Below are positions 43,994 to 50,218 of a stretch of 50,218 nucleotides of DNA, piece by piece. The notes below the pieces were generated by a model that made no database searches, was not told the DNA's origin, and was given only the letters and a program-made list of their open reading frames with translations. Origin of the DNA: an uncultured Paracoccaceae bacterium. GTDB lineage: Bacteria > Pseudomonadota > Alphaproteobacteria > Rhodobacterales > Rhodobacteraceae. The translations under genes were made by a program, and so were the position numbers. The stretch covers positions 1 through 50,218 of the forward strand of contig CALIZF010000071.1 of assembly GCA_938028765.1 (NCBI GenBank). The letters are read 5' to 3'. The first letter of the stretch is position 1, and every line of letters begins with the position of its first letter.

Positions 43994-44878
43994 ATGCGTA
44001 GCGTCCTGCCCGTGCTGACCGTTCTGGCCGCGATCCTCGCCGTCTGGTACGCGGCGACAATCCCGATGAACGCAAGGCTGGTGGACGGCCAGGCCGCGCG
44101 GGCCGGCGTGACGCTGACCTTCTCCGAGCGCGCCGCGCGGTCGATGTCCCTGACGCGCCCCGTCCTGCCCGCGCCGCACCAGGTGGCACAGGCGCTGTGG
44201 CAGGGGATCGCGGCAGAGCCCGTGAGTTCCAAGCGTAGCCTCGTCTATCATGCCATCGTGACGGTGGAGGCGACCTTCGCGGGCTTCGTCCTCGGGGCGC
44301 TGGTCGGGATCGCGCTCGCGCTCGGCATCGTCTATGTCCGCGTGCTGGACCTGACGGTGATGCCCTGGGCTGTCATCAGCCAGACCATCCCGATCGTGGC
44401 GCTGGCGCCGATGATCGTGCTTCTGGCCAATGCCACCGGCATCGGGGACCGGCTGGGGGTCGAGAACCGGCTTGTCTCCAAGACGCTGATCGCGGCCTAC
44501 CTGTCGTTCTTTCCCGTGCTGGTGGGCATGGTCAAGGGCCTGCGCGCGCCCGATGCGATGCAGCTCGACCTTCTACGCACCTGGAACGCCAGCGGCTGGC
44601 AGTCCTTCGCCAAGCTGCGGCTGCCGGCTTCGGTCCCTTACCTTTTCGCCTCGCTCAAGGTCGCCATCGCGGCGGCGCTCGTCGGCGCGATCGTGGGCGA
44701 GCTGCCGACGGGCGCGGTGGACGGCCTCGGGGCGCGGATGCTGGTGGCCAGCCAGTTCGGCCAGCCGCTGCTGATGTGGGCGGCGCTCTTCGCCGCAGCG
44801 GGCGTCGCGGGGGTGCTGATCCTGGCCGTCGGCGGCCTGCAGCGGGCCGTGGACCGTGCGATGGGGGTGCGGGGATGA
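43994..44878 (+). CDS. ABC transporter permease 1 (SsuC/ThiX-like)
   Basis: A 294-residue permease. An N-terminal membrane helix (about 5-22) is followed by a longer periplasmic segment and a core of about five or six helices. The core shows SQTIPIVALAPMIVLLANATG and the coupling loop LRTWNASGWQSFAKLRLPAS, typical of the aliphatic sulfonate/nitrate/pyrimidine-precursor group. The ATG at 43994 has no strong ribosome binding site; an in-frame start at 43937 would add a soluble Arg/Ala-rich leader. It overlaps the second permease by four bases. Confidence 0.87.
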   Translation: MRSVLPVLTVLAAILAVWYAATIPMNARLVDGQAARAGVTLTFSERAARSMSLTRPVLPAPHQVAQALWQGIAAEPVSSKRSLVYHAIVTVEATFAGFVLGALVGIALALGIVYVRVLDLTVMPWAVISQTIPIVALAPMIVLLANATGIGDRLGVENRLVSKTLIAAYLSFFPVLVGMVKGLRAPDAMQLDLLRTWNASGWQSFAKLRLPASVPYLFASLKVAIAAALVGAIVGELPTGAVDGLGARMLVASQFGQPLLMWAALFAAAGVAGVLILAVGGLQRAVDRAMGVRG

Positions 44879-45726
44879 GCGCCGCCTGGCTCTGGGGGTC
44901 GGTCGCCTTCTGGCTGACGGCCTGGGCGGTCAATGTACGGCTGGCCGCGCGGGCGCGGGGGGGGGGCGCGCGGGTGGCGATCCCGCTTCTGTTCGGTGCC
45001 GCGGTGATCGTGCTGTGGGAGGGGCTGGTGCGGGGGCTGGGCGTGCCGCAGGTGATCCTGCCGCCGCCCTCGGCGATCGCCGCCACGATGGCGGCGAACC
45101 CCGCGATCCTCTGGGGCGACTTCGTGCAGACGATCGTCTACGGCGGCCTGACGGGCTATGCCATCGGCTGCGGTGCGGCGATCCTCGTCGCGCTGGCCAT
45201 CGACCGGTCGCCGTTTCTCACCCGCGGCCTTCTGCCGGTCGGCAACTTCGTCGCGGCGCTGCCGATCGTCGGGATCGCACCGATCATGGTCATGTGGTTC
45301 GGCTTCGGCTGGCAGTCGAAGGCGGCGGTGGTCTGCGCGATGGTGTTCTTCCCCGTCCTCGTCAACACGGTCGCGGGCCTCGCCGCGGCCGAGCGGATGC
45401 AGCGCGACCTGATGCGCACCTGGGGCGCGGGCTACGGCCAGACGCTGGTGAAGCTGCGCCTGCCGGCCGCGATGCCCTTCGTGTTCAACGGGCTGAAGAT
45501 TGCCACCACGCTGGCGCTGATCGGCGCCATCGTTGCCGAGTTCTTCGGCTCGCCCACCCGCGGGATGGGCTTCCGCATCTCGACCGCAGTGGGGTCGCTT
45601 GCCCTGCCGATGGTCTGGGCGCAGATTGCCGTGGCTGCGCTGGCCGGCACGGCATTCTACGGGCTCGTGGCCGCCGTCGAACGGCGCGTCACGTTCTGGC
45701 ATCCGTCCCAGCGGGGGCGGACATGA
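44875..45726 (+). CDS. ABC transporter permease 2 (SsuC/ThiX-like)
   Basis: A 283-residue permease of the same group as the preceding one. Blocks include ILPPPSAIAATMAAN, LPIVGIAPIMVMWFGFGWQS, AMVFFPVLVNTVAGL, and the coupling loop LMRTWGAGYGQTLVKLRLPA followed by GAIVAEFFGSPTRGMG. Having two different permeases implies a heterodimeric channel. The ATGA overlap couples it to permease 1; 18 bases follow before the binding-protein gene. Confidence 0.9.
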   Translation: MSAAWLWGSVAFWLTAWAVNVRLAARARGGGARVAIPLLFGAAVIVLWEGLVRGLGVPQVILPPPSAIAATMAANPAILWGDFVQTIVYGGLTGYAIGCGAAILVALAIDRSPFLTRGLLPVGNFVAALPIVGIAPIMVMWFGFGWQSKAAVVCAMVFFPVLVNTVAGLAAAERMQRDLMRTWGAGYGQTLVKLRLPAAMPFVFNGLKIATTLALIGAIVAEFFGSPTRGMGFRISTAVGSLALPMVWAQIAVAALAGTAFYGLVAAVERRVTFWHPSQRGRT

Positions 45727-45744
45727 CAACAAGGAGGTAAGGCC

Positions 45745-46737
45745 ATGAGGAAACTTCTCGCCGCGGCGGTCGCGGCAGTGATTGCCACAGGATCGGCCTG
45801 GGCGGCCGACAGCGTGCGCCTGCAGTTGAAATGGGTGACGCAGGCCCAGTTCGCAGGTTATTATGTCGCCGCCGCGAAGGGGTTCTACGCGGAAGAGAAT
45901 CTCGATGTCACGATCCTGCCCGGCGGCCCCGACATCGCGCCCGAACAGGTGATCGCCGGCGGCGGCGCCGACGTGATCACAACCTGGATGCCCGCCGCGC
46001 TGGCCGCGCGCGAACGCGGCGTGCCGCTGGTCAACATCGCCCAGCCGTTCAAGAACCAGGGCCTGTCCTTCGTCTGCCGCAAGGACATGGGCGTGACCTC
46101 GACCGCCGACTTCCCCGGCAAGACGCTCGGCGTCTGGTTCTTCGGCAACGAATACCCGTTCTACGCCTGGATGGCGAAGCTCGGACTGGCCACCGACGGC
46201 AGCGCGGGCGGCGTCACGGTGCTGAAGCAGGCCTTCGATGTCGAGGCGCTGCTGCAGGGCCAGGCGCACTGCATCAGCGTGATGACCTACAACGAATACG
46301 GCCAGGTTCTCGATGCCGGATACACGCCCGATCAGCTCGCGTTCTTCAGCTATGCGGACCAGGGCGTGAAGGTGATGGAGGACGGGCTTTACGTCCTCGA
46401 ACCCGCGCTGGCCGATCCCGCCTTCGCCGACAAGATGGTGCGCTTCGTCCGCGCGAGCATGAAGGGCTGGAAATACGCCGAGGCCAACCCCGACGAGGCG
46501 GCGCAGATCGTGGTCGATGCCGACCAGACGGGTCTGCAGACGCTCGACCACCAGAAATACATGATGCGCGAGATCGCCAAGCTGACCGCGGGGTCCAACG
46601 GCGCGCTGGATCCGGCCGACTTCGAGGCGACCGTGGCCGCCCTTCTGGCCGCGGTCAGCCCCGAGAACCCGGCCATCACCAAGGCCCCGGACGCGGGCGC
46701 CTGGACCCACGCGATCACGGACAAGGCGCTGAACTGA
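45745..46737 (+). CDS. NMT1/THI5-like ABC transporter substrate-binding protein
   Basis: A 330-residue periplasmic binding protein with signal peptide (residues 1-21, cleavage after AWAA). The mature start SVRLQLKWVTQAQFAGYYVA and GFYAEENLDVTILPGGPD are the hallmark of the NMT1/THI5/ThiY family, whose ligands include hydroxymethylpyrimidine-type compounds. AAGGAGGT, a perfect Shine-Dalgarno sequence, lies six bases before the ATG, consistent with higher synthesis than the permeases. Next to dihydropyrimidinase, a pyrimidine or similar ring compound is a likely ligand; this is inference, and I find no RutR box or thiamine riboswitch here. A strong hairpin follows the gene. Confidence 0.9.
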   Translation: MRKLLAAAVAAVIATGSAWAADSVRLQLKWVTQAQFAGYYVAAAKGFYAEENLDVTILPGGPDIAPEQVIAGGGADVITTWMPAALAARERGVPLVNIAQPFKNQGLSFVCRKDMGVTSTADFPGKTLGVWFFGNEYPFYAWMAKLGLATDGSAGGVTVLKQAFDVEALLQGQAHCISVMTYNEYGQVLDAGYTPDQLAFFSYADQGVKVMEDGLYVLEPALADPAFADKMVRFVRASMKGWKYAEANPDEAAQIVVDADQTGLQTLDHQKYMMREIAKLTAGSNGALDPADFEATVAALLAAVSPENPAITKAPDAGAWTHAITDKALN

Positions 46738-46759
46738 TCCACCGCCGCGGCAACAAACG

Positions 46760-46795
46760 GGGGGCGGGTCACAGGGCCCGCCCCCTTCGCGTTTC
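46760..46795 (+). terminator. Hairpin terminator after the NMT1-type transporter operon
   Basis: A nine-pair stem GGGGGCGGG/CCCGCCCCC (46760-46768 with 46777-46785) and an eight-base loop is followed by TTCGCGTTT. It lies 22 bases after the binding-protein stop. The T-run is imperfect but the stem is very stable. Confidence 0.7.
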
Positions 46796-46922
46796 CGCGC
46801 CGCACGAATCGGCTTTACAGGACCGGGCTTTCCCACCACCATATCTGGCGAGGGAGAATGGCGAACGACGCCACCCCTTGGTGGCCCATCGGACAGATTG
46901 GGGCTGCCGGAACGAGGAACCC

Positions 46923-47438
46923 ATGAGGCCGGGCATGTCGCTTTCCGAGGATTTCCTGACCGCCGACGACCTGCATCCGATCGACATCGTCGAAACGCTG
47001 GCCGAACACCGCGCCTGGGAGTTCGACCGCGTGACCGATGACCAGATCGCGATGGCGGTCGAGGGGCAGTGGCGCACCTATTCGCTGACCCTCGCCTGGT
47101 CGGCGCGCGAGGAGACGCTGCGGCTTCTGTGCACCTTCGACATGGATCCGCCGGCCGGGCGGCTGGCCGCGCTGCACGACCTGATCAACCGCGTGAACGA
47201 CGACTGCTGGTGCGGCGCCTTCACCTGGTGGGCCGAGCAGCGGCTGATGGTCTGGCGCTATGGCCTGATGCTGACCGGGGGGCAGAGCGCCGCGCCCGAG
47301 CAGATCGACCGGATGATCGCGACGGCCGTAACGGCATCCGAACGCTTCTACCCGGCGTTTCAGCTGGCCACCTGGGGCGGCCGCGACCCGGCCGAGGCGG
47401 TGCAGGTCGCCATTGCCGAGGCCTACGGACGCGCCTAA
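46923..47438 (+). CDS. YbjN-domain protein
   Basis: A 171-residue soluble protein of the YbjN/bacterial sensory transduction-regulator family common in alphaproteobacteria. Visible features are DIVETLAEHRAWEFDRVTDD near the start, IAMAVEGQWRTYSLTLAWS, LCTFDMDPPAGR, LINRVNDDCWCGAFTWW and the C-terminal ASERFYPAFQLATWGG. The function is not established; the fold resembles that of type III secretion chaperones. GAGGA four bases upstream supports the ATG at 46923; ATG 46935 is a weaker choice. It precedes proC by 32 bases, an arrangement I recall as common in related genomes. Confidence 0.8.
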   Translation: MRPGMSLSEDFLTADDLHPIDIVETLAEHRAWEFDRVTDDQIAMAVEGQWRTYSLTLAWSAREETLRLLCTFDMDPPAGRLAALHDLINRVNDDCWCGAFTWWAEQRLMVWRYGLMLTGGQSAAPEQIDRMIATAVTASERFYPAFQLATWGGRDPAEAVQVAIAEAYGRA

Positions 47439-47470
47439 CCTCGGACCCCGGAAGCGGGCAGGGGCGCATC

Positions 47471-48292
47471 ATGTTCGGCGACATCGGGCAACGCGGGATC
47501 GTGCTGGTGGGCTGCGGCCGCATGGGGTCGGCGCTGCTCGAGGGTTGGCTCTCGCGCGGGCTGCCGCTTGCCGCAGTGCATGTGATCGAGCCCCACGCCA
47601 CCGACCGGCTGTGCGCGCTGGTGCGCCGCGGGCTGCACCTCAACGGGCAGCTGCCCGAGGATCCCGCGGTGGTGGTGATCGCCGTCAAGCCGCAGATGAT
47701 GGCGGTGGCGCTGCCGCAGGTGGCGTCCTTCGGCGGCCGCCCCGGCACGCTTGTGCTGACGGTCGCGGCCGGCACGCGGATCGCGGCCTACGAGGCCGTC
47801 TTCGGTACGTCGACGCCGGTCGTGCGCGCGATGCCGAACACGCCTGCGGCCGTCGGGCGCGGGATCAGCGCGATCGTCGGCAACGCGGCCGTCGGCGGGG
47901 CGCAGATGGACCTTGCCGAGGCGCTGCTGTCCGCCGTGGGCGAGGTGGTGCGTCTGCCCGGCGAGCACCTGATGGATGCGGTCACCGCCGTGTCGGGTTC
48001 CGGGCCTGCCTATGTCTTTCACCTGATCGAGGCGCTGGCGGCGGCGGGCGAGGCCGAGGGTCTGCCGCCCGACCTCGCGATGCGGCTGGCGCGCGCCACC
48101 GTGACGGGCGCGGGCGAACTTGCGCACCGCGCCCCCGACAGCGCGGCGCAGCTGCGCATCAACGTCACCAGCCCCGGCGGCACCACGGCCGCCGCGCTGG
48201 CCGTGCTGATGGACCCCGACACGGGCTTTCCCGCGCTCCTGCGCCGGGCGGTGGCGGCGGCGGCAGCGCGGGGGCGGGAACTCGGGCAATGA
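47471..48292 (+). CDS. proC: Pyrroline-5-carboxylate reductase
   Basis: A 273-residue NAD(P)H-dependent enzyme for the last step of proline synthesis. The Rossmann motif is LVGCGRMGSALLEGW, followed by VVIAVKPQMM, VRAMPNTPAAVGRG and the C-terminal signature AVSGSGPAYVFHLIEALA; RINVTSPGGTTAAAL is the ProC hallmark. Length is normal. It overlaps the csaA start by four bases. Confidence 0.95.
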   Translation: MFGDIGQRGIVLVGCGRMGSALLEGWLSRGLPLAAVHVIEPHATDRLCALVRRGLHLNGQLPEDPAVVVIAVKPQMMAVALPQVASFGGRPGTLVLTVAAGTRIAAYEAVFGTSTPVVRAMPNTPAAVGRGISAIVGNAAVGGAQMDLAEALLSAVGEVVRLPGEHLMDAVTAVSGSGPAYVFHLIEALAAAGEAEGLPPDLAMRLARATVTGAGELAHRAPDSAAQLRINVTSPGGTTAAALAVLMDPDTGFPALLRRAVAAAAARGRELGQ

Positions 48293-48624
48293 CGGCCAGT
48301 TACGACGATTTCCTGAAGCTCGACATCCGGGTCGGGACCGTGACCCGCGCCGAACCCTTTCCCGAGGCGCGCAAGCCCGCGCTGAAGCTGTGGGTGGACT
48401 TCGGCGGCGACATCGGGGTGAAGCAGTCCTCGGCCCAGATCACGGTCCACTACACGACCGAGGACCTCGTGGGCCGGCAAGTGCTGGCCGTGGTGAACTT
48501 TCCGCCCCGCCAGATCGGGCCGGTGCTGTCCGAGGTGCTGGTCCTCGGGCTGCCGGATGCCGCGGGCGCGGTGGTGCTGATCGGCCCGGATCGTCCGGTG
48601 CCCGACGGGGGGCGGATGCATTGA
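48289..48624 (+). CDS. csaA: CsaA-type tRNA-binding protein
   Basis: A 111-residue OB-fold protein: YDDFLKLDIRVGTVTRAEPF, FGGDIGVKQSSAQIT and VVNFPPRQIGPVLSEVLVLG are diagnostic of CsaA, the stand-alone relative of the MetRS C-terminal tRNA-binding domain. It is thought to have chaperone or export-related activity. Both ends overlap neighbouring genes, so it is translated with proC and the following dehydrogenase gene. Confidence 0.92.
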   Translation: MTASYDDFLKLDIRVGTVTRAEPFPEARKPALKLWVDFGGDIGVKQSSAQITVHYTTEDLVGRQVLAVVNFPPRQIGPVLSEVLVLGLPDAAGAVVLIGPDRPVPDGGRMH

Positions 48625-49568
48625 AACCCACGCTGCTGGTCACCCGCCGCCTGCCCGACCGGGTTCTTGCGGCGCTGGCGGCCCGGTTCGACATGACCCT
48701 GCGGGACGAGACCGCCCCCCTGACGCCCGAAGAGGCGGCGGCAGCACTGGCGGGGTATGACGCGGTGCTGCCGACACTGGGCGACGGGTTCCGCGCCGCA
48801 GCCTTCGCGGCGCGGCCGCGGGCGCGGATCCTTGCGAACTTCGGCGTCGGCTACAACCACATCGATGCGGCGGCGGCGAAGGCCGCGGGGGTGACGGTCA
48901 CGAACACGCCGGGTGCCGTGACCGATGCGACCGCCGACATCGCGGTGATGCTGATGCTGATGGCTGCCCGCCGCGCCGGCGAGGGCGAGCGGCTGGTGCG
49001 GTCCGGCCGGTGGGGCGGCTGGCAGCCGACGCAGATGCTGGGGCTGCACGTGTCGGGCAAGACCGTGGGCATCGTCGGGATGGGCCGGATCGGGCAGGCC
49101 ATCGCGCGGCGCTGCCATTTCGGCTTCGGCATGACGGTGCTGTTCCACAACCGCTCGCGCGTCGATCCGGGCCTTCCCGCCCGGCAGGTCGGGTCGCTGG
49201 CCGAGGCGATGGCGGCCGACGTCGTAATCGTCGCGGTGCCGGGCGGGCCGGCCACCCACCACCTGATCGACGCCGCGGCGCTGGCCGCCATGCCGCCGCA
49301 CGGTGTGTTCGTGAACGTCAGCCGCGGCGACGTGGTGGACGAGGCGGCGCTGATCGCCGCACTCGAGGCGCGCAGGATCGGCGCTGCGGGCCTCGACGTC
49401 TACGAGTTCGAACCTGCGGTGCCCGACCGGCTGCGGGCGCTGGAAAACGCGGTGCTACTGCCACATCTCGGCACCAACGCGCTCGAGGTGCGCGAGCAGA
49501 TGGGGATGATGGCGCACGACAATCTGGTGGCCTTCTTCGAGGGCCGCCCGGTGCTGACTCCGGTCTGA
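48621..49568 (+). CDS. D-2-hydroxyacid dehydrogenase (glyoxylate/hydroxypyruvate reductase-like)
   Basis: A 315-residue NAD(P)-dependent dehydrogenase. LANFGVGYNHIDAAAAKAAG leads into the nucleotide-binding domain with VGMGRIGQ from residue 152. The catalytic Arg is in NVSRGDVVDE, followed by a Glu and the catalytic His in LLPHLGT. The start is a TTG at 48621 overlapping the csaA stop (TTGA); the sequence KPTLLVTRRLP just after it is the normal family N-terminus and no ATG is near. It likely reduces glyoxylate or hydroxypyruvate. Confidence 0.9.
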   Translation: MKPTLLVTRRLPDRVLAALAARFDMTLRDETAPLTPEEAAAALAGYDAVLPTLGDGFRAAAFAARPRARILANFGVGYNHIDAAAAKAAGVTVTNTPGAVTDATADIAVMLMLMAARRAGEGERLVRSGRWGGWQPTQMLGLHVSGKTVGIVGMGRIGQAIARRCHFGFGMTVLFHNRSRVDPGLPARQVGSLAEAMAADVVIVAVPGGPATHHLIDAAALAAMPPHGVFVNVSRGDVVDEAALIAALEARRIGAAGLDVYEFEPAVPDRLRALENAVLLPHLGTNALEVREQMGMMAHDNLVAFFEGRPVLTPV

Positions 49569-49597
49569 GCCCGCCGGCCGGCGCGGCGCCGTGCGGG

Positions 49598-50206
49598 TCA
49601 GCCGTCCGCCTGCGCGTTCGCTAGCGGGGCATCGCCTGTTGCCGCGCGCCAGTGGCGGCGGCACAGGCTGACGTAGGTTTCGTTGCCGCCGATCTGGACC
49701 TGCGCCCCCGCGACCATCGCCCGCCCATCCGGGCCGAGGCGCACCACCATCGTCGCTTTCCGGCCGCAGTGGCAGATCGTGCGCACCTCGCGCATCTCGT
49801 CGGCGAGGGCGAGGAGGGCGGCCGATCCGGGGAAGAGCTCACCCCTGAAGTCCACGCGCAGGCCATAGCACATCACCGGCACGCCGAGATCGTCGGCGGC
49901 GCAGGCCAGCTGCCAGACCTGGCGGGGGGTCAGGAACTGCGCCTCGTCGAGGAACACGCAGGCGCAGGGGCCTTGCGCCAGCCGGGTCTCGATCCGCGCG
50001 AACAGGTCGTCCGTCGGCACCCAGGTATCGGCGGGCTCGCCGATCCCGATGCGGCTTTCGATCCGCCCCGCACCCGCCCGCGTGTCGAGCGCCGCGGTCA
50101 GCAGCCAGACCGCCATCCCCCGTTCGCGGTAGTTGTGCGCGGCCTGAAGAAGCAGGGTCGATTTCCCCGCGTTCATCGTCGAGTAGTGGAAATAGAGCTT
50201 GGCCAT
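49598..50206 (-). CDS. tdk: Thymidine kinase
   Basis: A 202-residue type II thymidine kinase that phosphorylates thymidine with ATP for salvage. The P-loop is STMNAGKST near the N-terminus, the Walker B-like DEAQFL follows, then the lid and zinc site (Cys residues in ICHCGRKA and LCRRHW). The substrate-binding GNETYVSLCRRHW is near the C-terminus. The gene is convergent with the hydroxyacid dehydrogenase gene, 29 bases apart. Its start lies 12 bases from the right edge, so its promoter is outside the window. Confidence 0.95.
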   Translation of the reverse strand: MAKLYFHYSTMNAGKSTLLLQAAHNYRERGMAVWLLTAALDTRAGAGRIESRIGIGEPADTWVPTDDLFARIETRLAQGPCACVFLDEAQFLTPRQVWQLACAADDLGVPVMCYGLRVDFRGELFPGSAALLALADEMREVRTICHCGRKATMVVRLGPDGRAMVAGAQVQIGGNETYVSLCRRHWRAATGDAPLANAQADG

Positions 50207-50218
50207 GCCCCGCCCTAG

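Noticed and set aside
43864..44001. Forty-five-codon frame between the ABC ATPase and permease 1, with ATGA overlap to the ATPase
   Set aside because: The product is Ala/Gly/Arg-rich without hydrophobic or domain character. It may simply be the short spacer before the permease gene, although coupled translation through it cannot be excluded.
45727..45744. Thiamine (TPP) riboswitch before the NMT1/THI5-like binding protein
   Set aside because: Only 18 bases separate it from the upstream permease gene, and no THI-box elements are seen before the first gene of the operon.

Overview
The window is very GC-rich, densely coded DNA, almost all of it on the + strand. It most resembles an alphaproteobacterium of the Rhodobacteraceae type. 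The evidence is a RutR-controlled reductive pyrimidine pathway, a class I PHA synthase, a Pho-box-preceded ugp operon, many ATGA/TGATG gene overlaps and Mo-hydroxylase/Liv-transporter catabolic operons. Family assignments are by eye; no database search was run. No insertion sequence, phage gene, CRISPR array or replication origin was seen.

Layout. (1) 1-5.0 kb: tRNA-Ser(GGA) on the minus strand, then preT, a DedA-type membrane protein, preA and an FkbM-type methyltransferase. PreT and PreA make the dihydropyrimidine dehydrogenase; a degenerate RutR box lies upstream. (2) 5.2-8.6 kb: a Liv-type periplasmic binding protein, an odd iron-alcohol-dehydrogenase homologue and an AraC-type regulator. 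(3) 8.76-28.0 kb: one uninterrupted run of 17 genes with no gap above 16 bp. It holds LivH/LivM/LivG, a LivF fused to a UPF0261/Tm-1-like domain, a Tm-1-type TIM-barrel protein, a 1064-residue flotillin with 42 unbroken 11-residue repeats, two SRPBCC proteins, a molybdenum hydroxylase whose large subunit is split in two, MoxR and VWA maturation-type proteins, and three hydrolases of unrelated lactonase-type folds, the last fused to an isochorismatase domain. Three further genes (SDR, FAH-family hydrolase, SDR; 28.2-30.5 kb) look like a continuation. This is the best candidate for an undescribed system: a dedicated importer plus membrane-organised oxidation and hydrolysis of an unknown organic substrate. 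(4) 30.6-34.9 kb: Pho box and ugpBAEC for glycerol-3-phosphate uptake.

(5) 34.9-42.6 kb: rutR (minus strand), a beta-alanine:pyruvate-type aminotransferase, phaC, beta-ureidopropionase preceded by a near-perfect RutR box, dihydropyrimidinase, and an SDR gene broken by a one-base deletion. With preT/preA, these complete uracil/thymine breakdown from dihydropyrimidine to beta-alanine and onward. The pathway is therefore split around about 30 kb of unrelated genes. (6) 42.6-46.8 kb: a hairpin-rich intergenic element, a cupin relic with a stop codon, and an NMT1/THI5-type ABC transporter that may import a pyrimidine-like compound. (7) 46.9-50.2 kb: YbjN-domain protein, proC, csaA, a 2-hydroxyacid dehydrogenase and thymidine kinase on the minus strand.

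The regulatory picture is unusually readable: two RutR boxes with rutR present, a Pho box before ugpB, a shared 18-bp motif before the binding-protein gene and livH (candidate AraC operator), an FNR-like site before phaC, and a recurring promoter form TTGACY-N16-TAGCGT.
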